From the NCBI GenBank assembly GCA_900466475.1, contig UBMI01000002.1:124001-188000 (forward strand): 64,000 nucleotides of DNA, read 5' to 3'. The stretch's first letter is position 1. Each line of letters starts with the position of its first letter. Of the stretch, positions 11,215-20,148 are shown one piece after another. Origin of the DNA: Hyphomicrobiales bacterium. GTDB lineage: Bacteria > Pseudomonadota > Alphaproteobacteria > Rhizobiales > Rhizobiaceae. The notes beneath the pieces were generated by a model. It saw only the letters and a program-made list of their open reading frames with translations, made no database searches and had not been told where the DNA came from. A program made the position numbers and the translations under genes.

Positions 11215-11733
11215 TTAGCCGGCAGTCATTCGCCGCAAGACATCAGTCTTCCAGTAAAACTGATGAACCAGCGCGCCGAAGACATGCGTGACGATGACGA
11301 TCCAGAGAACGAGCTTCAGGACGTCAGCATGCAGTGAGCCCAGTGCCTCGACACCAAAATAATAGGCCGCAATGCCTGAAGCAGGCAGAGCGAGCAACAA
11401 CAGATAGAGGCTCGCATGCACCAGCCGCTCAGCGAGCCGAAAGATCGTCGGCTCCTCCGCAGCTTCGGGCGGTACACCCTGCACGAAGCGCAGGGTGAGC
11501 CTGAGGATCGTCACGATCAGGATCGCGATACCGACATAGGCATGGATGTTGGCTGAAGCGATCTGTTCCGGCGACGGCGTGCCGCCATGGCGGACAAGCC
11601 GCCGCCACGTATTCATGCCGTCAGGAAATAGAAGATTGAAGAGGACCAGGAGTACGGTCACCCAGTGGAGGAACCGTTGGGAGAGGCTGTAACCGACAAC
11701 GACACGATCACCCATTTTCTTGTCTCTCATCAA
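11215..11733 (-). CDS. Cytochrome b561 family protein
   Basis: 172-residue di-haem membrane cytochrome with four predicted membrane helices. Candidate haem ligands are His in QRFLHWVTV, ANIHAYVG, ERLVHASLY and VTHVFGALVHQFYW. This matches the prokaryotic b561 family, which passes electrons between quinone and other acceptors such as superoxide. An alternative start is the second Met (MGDRVVVGY). It is downstream of lpdA, separated by a likely terminator, so it probably has its own promoter. Confidence 0.9.
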   Translation of the reverse strand: MMRDKKMGDRVVVGYSLSQRFLHWVTVLLVLFNLLFPDGMNTWRRLVRHGGTPSPEQIASANIHAYVGIAILIVTILRLTLRFVQGVPPEAAEEPTIFRLAERLVHASLYLLLLALPASGIAAYYFGVEALGSLHADVLKLVLWIVIVTHVFGALVHQFYWKTDVLRRMTAG

Positions 11734-11763
11734 ATAGTCGGCAGATCTTGCCTACCAAATGAA

Positions 11764-11793
11764 AATGCCGCCCGCCCGAAGGCAAGCGGCATT
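11764..11793 (-). terminator. Likely terminator after lpdA
   Basis: AATGCCGC and GCGGCATT form a perfect 8-bp stem, and on the minus strand the stem runs straight into TTTCATTT. It lies about 25-55 bp past the lpdA stop and ends the suc/lpd transcript before the cytochrome b561 gene. Confidence 0.65.
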
Positions 11794-11817
11794 ATGAATG
11801 ATTGCTGATATTTAATC

Positions 11818-13221
11818 TTACATATGGATCGGCTTGAAGAAGGCGGCGAGTGCTGCTTCCTTCACGGCCTCAGACATGGTCGGATGCGCATGGCAGGTGC
11901 GGCCGAGGTCTTCGGCTGAACCACCGAATTCCATCAGCACGGCAATCTCGTGGATCATCTCGCCGGCACCGAAGCCAACGATATGGCCGCCGAGCACGCG
12001 GTCGGTTTCCTTGTCCGACAGGATCTTCACGAAACCATCGGTTGCCAGCATCGCACGGGCACGGCCGTTTGCCGTAAACGGGAACTTGCCAACCTTGTAG
12101 GCGATACCGGCGGCCTTCAGCTCTTCCTCGGTCTTGCCGACGGAAGCGACTTCCGGCTGCGTATAGACGACGCTCGGAATGACGTCGTAATTAACGTGGC
12201 CGTGCTGGCCGGCGAGGATTTCGGCAAGCGCCACACCTTCGTCTTCGGCCTTGTGCGCCAGCATCGGTCCCTTCACAACGTCGCCGATAGCGTAGATGCC
12301 ATCGACATTGGTCTTGAAGTGGCCGTCGATTTCGACGCGGCCACGATTGTCGAGCTTGACGCCGGCCTCTTCCAGGCCAAGGCCCGCCGTGTAGGGAATG
12401 CGGCCGGTCGAGATCAGCACGACATCGGCTTCGAGCGTCTGGGCCGCACCACCTGCGACCGGCTCGAATGTCACCTTGGCGCCCTTTTCAGCCTTTTCGA
12501 CACCGGTCACCTTGGAGCTCAGCTTGATATCGATACCCTGCTTTCCGAGCATGCGCTGGAACTGCTTGGAGACATCGGCATCCATCGCGCCGAGGATCTT
12601 GTCGAGATATTCGATGACGGTCACCTTTGCGCCAAGGCGCGACCAGACCGAACCGAGCTCGAGACCGATGACACCGCCCCCGACGACGATCATCGTTTCA
12701 GGCACTTTTTCCAGCGCAATGGCGCCGGTGGAGGATACGATGATTTTCTCATCGAGATCGACCTTCACGCCCGGAATGCCGGCGACGTCGGACCCGGTGG
12801 CGATGACGATGTTCTTGCCCTCGATCTGCTGAACCGAGCCGTCTTCGGCGGTCACGGAAACCTTGCCGGCGGAGACGATCTTGCCGGTGCCATGGAACGC
12901 ATCGATCTTGTTCTTCTTGAAGAGGAAAGCAACACCGTCGACGTTGGACTTCACGGTCGCATCCTTGTGCGCCAGCATCTTGTCGAGATTGAGCTTCGGA
13001 GCAGCGACTTCGATGCCGAGCTCTTCCATGTGATGTGTTGCGTGGAACATTTCCGAAGCGTGCAGCAGTGCCTTGGATGGAATGCAGCCGACATTCAGGC
13101 AGGTGCCGCCATAGGTCGCGCGCTTTTCCACGACTGCGACCTTGAGGCCGAGCTGCGCGGCCTTGATTGCCGCGACATAGCCGCCGGGGCCGGTTCCAAT
13201 AACAATCACATCATAGGACAT
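11818..13221 (-). CDS. lpdA: Dihydrolipoyl dehydrogenase (E3 of 2-oxoglutarate dehydrogenase)
   Basis: FAD-dependent E3 subunit that re-oxidises dihydrolipoamide and reduces NAD+. 467 residues. FAD-binding GTGPGGYVAAI at the N terminus, redox disulphide in GGTCLNVGCIPSK near residues 39-51, NAD-binding VVGGGVIGLELGSVW, FAD-binding YAIGDVVKGPMLAHKAEDEG and the catalytic His-Glu in CHAHPTMSEA. Its place at the end of the sucB cluster marks it as the E3 serving 2-oxoglutarate dehydrogenase. It is separated from the preceding SDR gene by a rhizobial intergenic repeat. Confidence 0.97.
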   Translation of the reverse strand: MSYDVIVIGTGPGGYVAAIKAAQLGLKVAVVEKRATYGGTCLNVGCIPSKALLHASEMFHATHHMEELGIEVAAPKLNLDKMLAHKDATVKSNVDGVAFLFKKNKIDAFHGTGKIVSAGKVSVTAEDGSVQQIEGKNIVIATGSDVAGIPGVKVDLDEKIIVSSTGAIALEKVPETMIVVGGGVIGLELGSVWSRLGAKVTVIEYLDKILGAMDADVSKQFQRMLGKQGIDIKLSSKVTGVEKAEKGAKVTFEPVAGGAAQTLEADVVLISTGRIPYTAGLGLEEAGVKLDNRGRVEIDGHFKTNVDGIYAIGDVVKGPMLAHKAEDEGVALAEILAGQHGHVNYDVIPSVVYTQPEVASVGKTEEELKAAGIAYKVGKFPFTANGRARAMLATDGFVKILSDKETDRVLGGHIVGFGAGEMIHEIAVLMEFGGSAEDLGRTCHAHPTMSEAVKEAALAAFFKPIHM

Positions 13222-13245
13222 TGCTTTTCCCTTTACGTTATTGAT

Positions 13246-13350
13246 TAAAGCGTGTCGCGATCTTTCAGATTCGCTTGCCGCGCTTTAAGTTCTTGTTGTC
13301 GCATGTCGTTACCGCAAAACCGCTGCGCACTTTTGCGCGACGTGCTTTAG
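13246..13350. repeat. Rhizobial intergenic repeat element
   Basis: A roughly 105-bp GC-rich, partly palindromic element between the SDR and lpdA genes. Its ends (TAAAGCGTGTCGCGA and CGCGACGTGCTTTAG) are related inverted copies. I recognise the type from many rhizobial intergenic regions. A diverged relative occurs at 57941-58023, sharing the core GCGGTTTTGCGGTAACGACA with small changes. The SDR stop codon (TAA, 13347-13349) falls inside its end. Confidence 0.7.
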
Positions 13351-14099
13351 CGCCCGCCGCTCACATTGAGGATCGCGCCTGTTATGTAGGATGCCGACGG
13401 CGACAGCAGGTAGACGATTGCATCGGCCACCTCTTCCGCCTCTCCGGCTCGCTTCATCGGGATCGATGAAGCCATTTCTTTCGGCCTGTCCGGCTGCCCG
13501 CCGGAGGCATGGATATCCGTCTCGATGATGCCGGGGCGGATCGCATTCACTCTAATGCCTTCGGCCGCGACTTCCCTGGAGAGCCCGATCGTGAAGGTGT
13601 CGATGGCTGCCTTGGAGGCGGCATAGTCGACATACTGTGTGGACCCGCCAATGACAGCCGCCATCGAGGAGATATTGACGATCACGCCGCCCTGCCCGCC
13701 ATGCCTAGAGGACATGCGCCTCACCGCCTCACCGGCACAAAGGATGGAGCCGGTTACATTGATCCGCATCATCCGTTCGAGACGATCGGCCGACATTTCA
13801 TCGACACGCGCGGTGTAGTCGACGATACCGGCATTGTTCACCAGCCCGTCCAGTCGCCCAAAATGCTTGTCGACCACCTCGAACATCGAGACGATATCGG
13901 CGGCATTGCCGACATCACCCCTGATCGCGATCGCGTCGCCGCCGGCCTTCTTGATCTCTGAAACGACGGCATTTGCCGCATCCTCGTTCGAGGCGTAGTT
14001 CACCGCAACACGCCAGCCATGGCGCGCAGCAACCAGGCAAGCGGCAGCACCAATGCCGCGGCTGCCGCCGGTCACGAGCAGAACGGGACCATCAGTCAT
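13347..14099 (-). CDS. Short-chain dehydrogenase/reductase (SDR)
   Basis: 250-residue classical SDR. NAD(P)-binding TGGSRGIGAA, NNAGIVDYT, catalytic Ser in VNISSMAAV and Tyr-x3-Lys in VDYAASKAA. The ATG at 14099 overlaps the stop of the upstream gene as ATGA, which fixes the start and argues for translational coupling. The open frame extends 11 codons further upstream but that would bury more of the neighbour. Substrate unknown; sequence is close to sugar/3-oxoacyl reductase-like SDRs. It ends inside a rhizobial repeat before lpdA. Confidence 0.9.
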   Translation of the reverse strand: MTDGPVLLVTGGSRGIGAAACLVAARHGWRVAVNYASNEDAANAVVSEIKKAGGDAIAIRGDVGNAADIVSMFEVVDKHFGRLDGLVNNAGIVDYTARVDEMSADRLERMMRINVTGSILCAGEAVRRMSSRHGGQGGVIVNISSMAAVIGGSTQYVDYAASKAAIDTFTIGLSREVAAEGIRVNAIRPGIIETDIHASGGQPDRPKEMASSIPMKRAGEAEEVADAIVYLLSPSASYITGAILNVSGGR

Positions 14100-14608
14100 T
14101 GTGCACATCCCTTGAAATCGAGAACATCCCACGGCGCGACCTTTGCCTTGCCGTCACCCCAGGCCGAAGACTGGCGTATCGCCGGGCCGAGGCCGGGAAA
14201 GACGATCTTCTCCGCCGCCGGGCTGTCGCCGGATTGCAGATTATCGAGCCCGCCATTGGCGCTTGCGCGATAAACGAAGCCCTGCCAGACCATGCAGGCA
14301 TCGAGATCGGCACCGGTGACATCGCCATCCGGGCAGTTGAACATCACCATGCCCATGGTCCGCTCCGGATCGTCGGAGGACATGACATAGCCATTCATGA
14401 CGACCGGGCTCTTCAACGCGCTGAGCTTGAACTGATGGGTCGAGGTCATGGCCTCGGAGGTAATCGGCGAAAAGCGCAGTTCATAGGCGCCATCACGATC
14501 TCCATAGATCGCGCTGGCCTGCTTGCACTCGGCAGCGACGGCGGAAACCGGCGCGCAGGACAGTGCGGCGATGACGATCGCTGCCAGACCTTTCCGTTTC
14601 GTCGCCAT
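14096..14608 (-). CDS. Secreted protein of unknown function
   Basis: 170 residues from ATG 14608, chosen because GGGGAG lies five bases upstream; an ATG at 14623, overlapping the previous stop as TAATG, is the alternative. It begins with a clear signal peptide (KRKGLAAIVIAALSCAPVSAVAA) and has four Cys in the mature part (AECKQ, FNCPD, DACMVW, KGCAQ), which could form two disulphides in the periplasm. No family recognised. It sits between the DUF4241 gene and the SDR with overlapping or near-overlapping ends. Confidence 0.8.
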   Translation of the reverse strand: MATKRKGLAAIVIAALSCAPVSAVAAECKQASAIYGDRDGAYELRFSPITSEAMTSTHQFKLSALKSPVVMNGYVMSSDDPERTMGMVMFNCPDGDVTGADLDACMVWQGFVYRASANGGLDNLQSGDSPAAEKIVFPGLGPAIRQSSAWGDGKAKVAPWDVLDFKGCAQ

Positions 14609-14622
14609 GTGCTCCCCACTCA

Positions 14623-15363
14623 TTATAGGTTCGGCCTTCTGCGCCCGTCGGCGTTTTCGATGACCTGGAAATCCGTCAGCAGCACCAGTGGATGCTCTTC
14701 CTTGTCCATGCCCCAGAACACCGGATAGAAGCCGTCGCCCGAGCCGCTCCAGAAGATCGCGACATTGCCCTTCTTGCCGGTCACTGGCCGGTGCAGGGCA
14801 TAGACACCCTTGTTGGCGTCAAGCTCCGGGGCGAGCACGTCGTTATAGTAATTCGCGTCGGAATCGGGCTTCTGGGTCTGCACCTGCTGCTCGCGCTCCC
14901 CGATCAGGTCGAGCGTATCGGCATCCATGTAGCTGCCGAGGCCTGCATCGACGGGGTAGCCGAAGATCTCGTCATCCTTGAGCGTCGCGACATCCTGCCC
15001 CGGAACGGTCGCAAGCTCCCAATGATCCGGCTTGCCTTCACCGAAACGCATGCTGGCGGCGGCAACACGCCCGAAAGCCTCATAGAGCCGCACCGGATAG
15101 TCGCCCGCAGGAACCGTTCTCGCGAAGGCCGGCCGGTCCGGCTGCGCCAGCGGATCAGCGGCGACGATATGGCCGGACGTGAGCTCGACATTGCCCATAT
15201 CAACCGTCTTGAGAGAGCGTGCGGAAAGCTCCGCATCGCTAAGCGACACGAGGTCGAAATTGCTGCTCGCCTTGTTCACGTCGAAAGCGAGAGCCGAGAC
15301 CGGCATGAAGGCAACCATGGCACAGAATGCTGCGCCTGCCGCTCGCATGATCCGGTCTCGCAT
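14623..15363 (-). CDS. DUF4241-domain exported protein
   Basis: 246 residues with a signal peptide (RIMRAAGAAFCAMVAFMPVSALAF). The mature region contains ADPLAQPDRPAF, VPAGDYPVRLYEA and a C-terminal FYPVFWGMDKEEHPLVLLTDFQVI, the pattern I associate with DUF4241. Function of the family is not known to me. It is 15 bp downstream of sucB on the same strand and its stop touches the next gene, so it probably belongs to the suc transcript. Confidence 0.8.
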   Translation of the reverse strand: MRDRIMRAAGAAFCAMVAFMPVSALAFDVNKASSNFDLVSLSDAELSARSLKTVDMGNVELTSGHIVAADPLAQPDRPAFARTVPAGDYPVRLYEAFGRVAAASMRFGEGKPDHWELATVPGQDVATLKDDEIFGYPVDAGLGSYMDADTLDLIGEREQQVQTQKPDSDANYYNDVLAPELDANKGVYALHRPVTGKKGNVAIFWSGSGDGFYPVFWGMDKEEHPLVLLTDFQVIENADGRRRPNL

Positions 15364-15378
15364 GGCAGATCGCTCCGC

Positions 15379-16629
15379 TTAGAGGTCCAGAACCAGACGT
15401 TCCGGATCTTCCAGGCTTTCCTTGACGCGCACGAGGAAGGTCACGGCTTCCTTGCCGTCAACGATGCGGTGATCGTAGGAGAGCGCCAGATACATCATCG
15501 GGCGGATGACGACCTGACCGCCGATGGCGACCGGACGTTCCTGGATCTTGTGCATGCCGAGAATGCCCGACTGCGGTGCATTGAGGATCGGCGAGGACAT
15601 CAGCGAGCCGTAAACGCCACCATTGGTGATGGTGAAGGTGCCGCCCTGCATTTCGGCCATCGAGAGCGAACCGTCACGAGCTGCCTTGGCGAGACGGCCA
15701 AGTTCCTTCTCGACTTCGGCAATCGACATCTGGTCGGCGTCGCGGATGACCGGGACGACGAGGCCCTTGTCCGTGCCGACGGCCATGCCGACGTGGCAGT
15801 AGTTCTTGTAGATGATGTCGGTGCCGTCGATTTCGGCGTTGACGGCCGGCAGTTCCTTCAGGGCATGCGTGACGGCCTTGGTGAAGAAGCCCATGAAGCC
15901 GAGCTTCACGCCGTGCTTCTTCTCGAAGACATCCTTGTACTTGTTGCGCAGGTCCATGACGGCCTTCATGTCCACCTCGTTATAGGTGGTCAGCATGGCA
16001 GCCGTGTTCTGTGCATCCTTCAGGCGCTTGGCGATCGTCTGGCGCAGGCGCGTCATCTTCACGCGCTCTTCGCGGGCAGCATCTTCGACCGTCGACGGGC
16101 CGCGCGCGGCAACGGGTGCCGCCGGAGCAGCAGCGGCCGGAGTGGCGGCAGCCTTGGCGACGGCAGCGATGACATCACCCTTCAGAACCTGACCGCGCTT
16201 TCCGCTGCCATCGACCTGCTCTGCCGACAGATTGTTTTCTGCGAGCATCTTTGCCGCAGCCGGAGCCGGCGGCATCGACGATACCGACGCGGCGGGAGCA
16301 GCGGCAGTTGCTGCCGGAGCAGCCGGCGTCGGGGCCGGAGCCGCAGGTGCTGCAGTGGGGGCGGCGGCAGCGGGCGCAGCGGCGGCAGCCGCACCTTCGG
16401 CGATCTGACCGAGAAGCGCGCCGAGACCAACCGTCTCGCCAGCCTGGGCGACGATTTCCGAGAGCGTGCCGGATGCCGGCGCCGGAACTTCGATGGTCAC
16501 CTTGTCGGTTTCAAGCTCGAGAATGGGCTCGTCAGCCTTGACGGCGTCGCCGACCTTCTTGAACCAGGTGCCGACGGTTGCCTCGCTGACGGACTCACCG
16601 AGTGTTGGAACGCGGATTTCTGTGGCCAT
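15379..16629 (-). CDS. sucB: Dihydrolipoyllysine-residue succinyltransferase (E2 of 2-oxoglutarate dehydrogenase)
   Basis: E2 core of the 2-oxoglutarate dehydrogenase complex, transferring the succinyl group to CoA. 416 residues: N-terminal lipoyl domain with the lipoylated Lys in [12 protein letters not shown] (about residue 43), a long Ala/Pro linker (about residues 80-125), a peripheral-subunit-binding domain ([19 protein letters not shown]), and the catalytic domain ending in the [14 protein letters not shown] active-site motif. It follows sucA, with a YciI-like gene between them. Confidence 0.97.
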   Translation of the reverse strand: MATEIRVPTLGESVSEATVGTWFKKVGDAVKADEPILELETDKVTIEVPAPASGTLSEIVAQAGETVGLGALLGQIAEGAAAAAAPAAAAPTAAPAAPAPTPAAPAATAAAPAASVSSMPPAPAAAKMLAENNLSAEQVDGSGKRGQVLKGDVIAAVAKAAATPAAAAPAAPVAARGPSTVEDAAREERVKMTRLRQTIAKRLKDAQNTAAMLTTYNEVDMKAVMDLRNKYKDVFEKKHGVKLGFMGFFTKAVTHALKELPAVNAEIDGTDIIYKNYCHVGMAVGTDKGLVVPVIRDADQMSIAEVEKELGRLAKAARDGSLSMAEMQGGTFTITNGGVYGSLMSSPILNAPQSGILGMHKIQERPVAIGGQVVIRPMMYLALSYDHRIVDGKEAVTFLVRVKESLEDPERLVLDL

Positions 16630-16660
16630 TGTTCAAATCCTGATTGTGCTTGTTATCGTG

Positions 16661-16978
16661 TTAGATAGCGGTCCCGGCTTGCGGCCGGAGAATGATTGAG
16701 GGCATTGGCGAGACATCGAAACGGAAACCGAGGCCGGAAGAGACGATCGGGTCGGCATCGGCGAGCGCCTGCGCCGACGCCTGGTCCGCAACCTCGACGA
16801 TCGCGATGCCGAATGCCCCTTCGCCCGCGAAGACGGGCCCGACGGCGATCGCCGATCCCGCAAGAGCGTTCTGGTGCCAATATTCGGCATGGCGCTTCAT
16901 CGCCGCCATCTCCTCCCCGGTCCCGTCGTGCGGGAACGTGGAGCGCGGCGGCACAAGTTTCATGAAGAAATATGCCAT
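16661..16978 (-). CDS. YciI-like protein
   Basis: 105 residues of the YCII-related (dimeric alpha-beta barrel) fold: the N-terminal strand MAYFFMKLVPPR, then MAAMKRHAEYWHQNALAGSAIAVGPVFA and the GIAIVEVADQASAQALADADP segment. In this family a His and an Asp line a small-molecule pocket; no enzymatic activity is established for this member. It is embedded between sucA (18 bp) and sucB (31 bp), so it should be produced with 2-oxoglutarate dehydrogenase. A second YciI-like gene is at 31922-32215. Confidence 0.85.
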   Translation of the reverse strand: MAYFFMKLVPPRSTFPHDGTGEEMAAMKRHAEYWHQNALAGSAIAVGPVFAGEGAFGIAIVEVADQASAQALADADPIVSSGLGFRFDVSPMPSIILRPQAGTAI

Positions 16979-16996
16979 CGCGCTTCCCCTTTTTTG

Positions 16997-19981
16997 TTAG
17001 CCGCCCAGCGCATCCTCGAGGAATGCTGCGAGCTGCGACAGGTGCTTGGACATCAGGCCCGTTGCCGGCGAAGCGGCGGCCGGGCGGCCGGTGTAGCGAA
17101 CGCGCTGATACTTCGCATCGATATGAGCAAGAACCCATTCCAGATACGGGTCGATGAACGACCAGGCGCCCATGTTCTTCGGCTCTTCCTGGCACCAGAC
17201 CATTTCCGCGTTCCGGAAGCGGGACAGCTCGTTGATGAGCGCCTTGGCCGGGAACGGATAGAGCTGTTCGATGCGCAGCAGGTAGATGTCGTCGATGCCG
17301 CGCTTTTCACGCTCTTCCAGAAGGTCGTAATAGACCTTGCCGGTGCAGATGACGACGCGACGGATCTTGGCGTCCTTCTGCAGCTTGATCGGGCCGTCCT
17401 TGATGACCTCGGCATCGTCCCACAGGAGACGGTGGAAGGAGGATTCACCGGCCATTTCGGCAAGCGTCGAGACCGCGCGCTTGTGGCGCAGCAGCGACTT
17501 CGGCGTCATCAGGATCAGCGGCTTGCGGAAGTCGCGCTTCAGCTGCCGGCGCAGGATGTGGAAGTAGTTCGCCGGCGTCGTGACGTTGGCGACCTGCATG
17601 TTGTCTTCAGCGCAGAGCTGAAGATAACGCTCCAGACGGGCCGACGAATGTTCCGGACCCTGACCTTCATAGCCGTGCGGCAGCAGGCAGACGAGACCCG
17701 ACATGCGCAGCCACTTGCGTTCGCCGGACGAGATGAACTGGTCGAACACGACCTGCGCACCGTTGGCGAAGTCGCCGAACTGGGCTTCCCAGAGTGTCAG
17801 CGCATTCGGACGAGCGAGCGAATAGCCGTATTCGAAGCCGAGAACGGCTTCTTCCGAAAGCATCGAGTTGATGACTTCGTAACGGGCCTGCGTCGGCGAC
17901 AGGTTTGCGAGCGGGATGTAGCGCTCTTCGGTTTCCTGATCGTAGAGAACCGAATGACGCTGCGAGAAGGTGCCGCGTTCGCAATCCTGGCCGGAGAGGC
18001 GGATCTTGTGGCCTTCGACGACCAGCGAGCCGAAAGCAAGCGCTTCCGCCATCGCCCAATCGAGGCCTTCGCCGCTTTGGATCATGTTGGCGCGGTTTTC
18101 CATGAAGCGCTGGATCGTGCGGTGCGCGTTGAAGCCATCAGGAATTTCCGACAGCTTGCGGCCGATATCCTTGAGCGTCTTCATCGGCACGGCGGTCTTG
18201 CCGCGGCGCTGTTCGTCGGCATTGTCTGCTGTGCGCAGGCCCGACCACTCGCCGTCCAGCCAGTCGGCCTTGTTCGGCTTGTAGTGCTGGCCGGCCTCGA
18301 ATTCCTGCTCGAGATGCGCGCGCCAGTCGGCCTTCATCTTTTCGACTTCGCCGTCCGTAAGCAGGCCTTCGCGGACGAGGCGATCAGCATAGAGCTGCAG
18401 AACCGTCTTATGGCCGCGAATGACCTTGTACATCTTCGGCTGCGTGAACGACGGCTCATCGCCTTCGTTGTGGCCGTAGCGGCGATAGCAGAACAAGTCC
18501 AGCACCACAGGCTTGTGGAACTTCATGCGGAATTCGGTCGCGATTTTGGCTGCGTAGACGACGGCTTCCGGATCGTCGCCGTTGACGTGCAGGATCGGCG
18601 CCTCGATCATCTTGGCAACGTCGGACGGATAGGGCGACGAGCGCGAGAAGGCCGGGTTCGTCGTGAAGCCGATCTGGTTGTTGATGATGACGTGCATCGT
18701 ACCGGCAACGCGGTGGCCGCGAAGACCGGAAAGACCGAGGATTTCGGCAATGACGCCCTGGCCGGCAAAGGCCGCGTCGCCGTGAATCAGGAGCGGCAGA
18801 ACCTTGGCGCGCTCGGACAGCGGGATGATGTCGCCGTCCCACACCGTAGCGCTCATGTCCTGCTTGGCGCGGGCCTTGCCCATGACGACAGGGTCGACGA
18901 TTTCGAGATGCGACGGGTTCGCCGTCAGTGAGACGTGCACCTTGTTGCCGTCGAATTCGCGGTCGGAGGAAGCGCCAAGATGGTACTTCACGTCGCCGGA
19001 ACCTTCGACTTCGTCCGGCGCGTAGGAACCGCCCTTGAACTCGTGGAAAATCGCGCGGTGCGGCTTGCCCATGACCTGGGAGAGCACATTCAGGCGACCG
19101 CGATGAGCCATGCCGAATACGGCTTCCTTGAGGCCGAGATGGCCGCCGCGCTTCAGGATCTGTTCGAGCGCCGGGATCAGCGATTCACCGCCGTCGAGGC
19201 CGAAGCGCTTGGTGCCCTTGAACTTGACATCGAGGAACTGTTCGTAGCCTTCGGCCTCGACGAGCTTGGCGAGGATCGCCTTTTTGCCTTCAGCCGAGAA
19301 GGCAACGCCCTTATCCGGACCTTCGATACGTTCCTGAATCCATGCCTTTTCTTCCGGATTGGAGATATGCATGAATTCGACGCCGAGCGTCGAGCAATAG
19401 GTGCGCTCGAGAATCTCGATCATCTCGCGAATGGTCGCGTATTCGAGACCGAGCACGTTGTCGATAAAGATCTTGCGATCGTAGTCTGCAGCCGTGAAAC
19501 CGTAATTTTCAGGCGCAAGCTCGTGATAATCATCCACCGGGGCGGCGATGCCGAGCGGATCAAGCTTGGCATGCAGGTGGCCACGCATGCGATAGGCGCG
19601 GATCATCATGATGGCGCGGACGGAATCGCGCGTCGCCTGCAGCACATCGGCTGCATTTGCCGGCTGGCCAGCGGCTTCGGCCTTCGCCTTGACCTTGGTC
19701 TCGATGACCTTTTCGACGATGCCCCAGTCGCCATCCAGCGCCGAGACCAGATCGCCGCTTGCCTGCAGCGGCCAGTTCTTCTTGCGCCAGGAAGCGCCCT
19801 TGGCCGCCTTCTTCACATCAGCGGGGTCTTCTTCAAGCGCCTTGAAGAAAGACCGCCACTGGTCGTCTACCGAGTTGGGATCGTCTTCATAACGGGCGTA
19901 GAGCTGCTCGATATAGGCAGCGTTGGCGCCATCCAAAAACGAGGTGATCTGAAATTGCTCGTTGGCTTCTTGCCGTGCCAT
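16997..19981 (-). CDS. sucA: 2-oxoglutarate dehydrogenase E1 component
   Basis: Thiamine-diphosphate E1 decarboxylase of the 2-oxoglutarate dehydrogenase complex, 994 residues from ATG 19981 (MARQEANEQFQITSFLDGANAAYIEQLY). The frame continues 33 codons upstream, but this ATG gives the usual length; its ribosome binding site is weak. Visible features: GMAHRGRLNVL, the thiamine-binding HGDAAFAGQG...NNQIGFTT region, CYRRYGHNEGDEPSFTQP, and the C-terminal LPHGYEGQGPEHSSARLER. It is preceded by a 167-bp gap after sucD containing a strong hairpin. Confidence 0.97.
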   Translation of the reverse strand: MARQEANEQFQITSFLDGANAAYIEQLYARYEDDPNSVDDQWRSFFKALEEDPADVKKAAKGASWRKKNWPLQASGDLVSALDGDWGIVEKVIETKVKAKAEAAGQPANAADVLQATRDSVRAIMMIRAYRMRGHLHAKLDPLGIAAPVDDYHELAPENYGFTAADYDRKIFIDNVLGLEYATIREMIEILERTYCSTLGVEFMHISNPEEKAWIQERIEGPDKGVAFSAEGKKAILAKLVEAEGYEQFLDVKFKGTKRFGLDGGESLIPALEQILKRGGHLGLKEAVFGMAHRGRLNVLSQVMGKPHRAIFHEFKGGSYAPDEVEGSGDVKYHLGASSDREFDGNKVHVSLTANPSHLEIVDPVVMGKARAKQDMSATVWDGDIIPLSERAKVLPLLIHGDAAFAGQGVIAEILGLSGLRGHRVAGTMHVIINNQIGFTTNPAFSRSSPYPSDVAKMIEAPILHVNGDDPEAVVYAAKIATEFRMKFHKPVVLDLFCYRRYGHNEGDEPSFTQPKMYKVIRGHKTVLQLYADRLVREGLLTDGEVEKMKADWRAHLEQEFEAGQHYKPNKADWLDGEWSGLRTADNADEQRRGKTAVPMKTLKDIGRKLSEIPDGFNAHRTIQRFMENRANMIQSGEGLDWAMAEALAFGSLVVEGHKIRLSGQDCERGTFSQRHSVLYDQETEERYIPLANLSPTQARYEVINSMLSEEAVLGFEYGYSLARPNALTLWEAQFGDFANGAQVVFDQFISSGERKWLRMSGLVCLLPHGYEGQGPEHSSARLERYLQLCAEDNMQVANVTTPANYFHILRRQLKRDFRKPLILMTPKSLLRHKRAVSTLAEMAGESSFHRLLWDDAEVIKDGPIKLQKDAKIRRVVICTGKVYYDLLEEREKRGIDDIYLLRIEQLYPFPAKALINELSRFRNAEMVWCQEEPKNMGAWSFIDPYLEWVLAHIDAKYQRVRYTGRPAAASPATGLMSKHLSQLAAFLEDALGG

Positions 19982-20098
19982 GGTGTTACGCGGACGCTTC
20001 CGCCCGCCTCCTGACTTAGATGAATTTGCCGGCTTCATCGCCGGCTGCCGCATTCCGATTGCCGCCTGTCCGCGGCGCATCCGCTTTGAAATGAAGAG

Positions 20099-20133
20099 CC
20101 GGGCGGAGGCCGGGATGCCGTTCCTCCGCCCGG
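20099..20133 (-). promoter_or_regulatory. Strong intercistronic hairpin between sucD and sucA
   Basis: CCGGGCGGAGG and CCTCCGCCCGG form a perfect 11-bp GC-rich stem around a 13-base loop. On the minus strand it is followed by CTCTTCATTTC rather than a T-run, so it is more likely an RNA-processing, mRNA-stability or partial-attenuation element separating sucCD from sucAB than a full terminator. Confidence 0.55.
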
Positions 20134-20148
20134 GGTATATAAGTTGGA

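Noticed and set aside
16874..18931. A 685-residue plus-strand open frame antisense to the YciI-like gene and sucA
   Set aside because: Opposite conserved sucA coding sequence, Arg/His/Asp-rich shadow composition and no ribosome binding site; same pattern as other antisense shadows at 14692-16668, 5581-6846 and 27587-29233.
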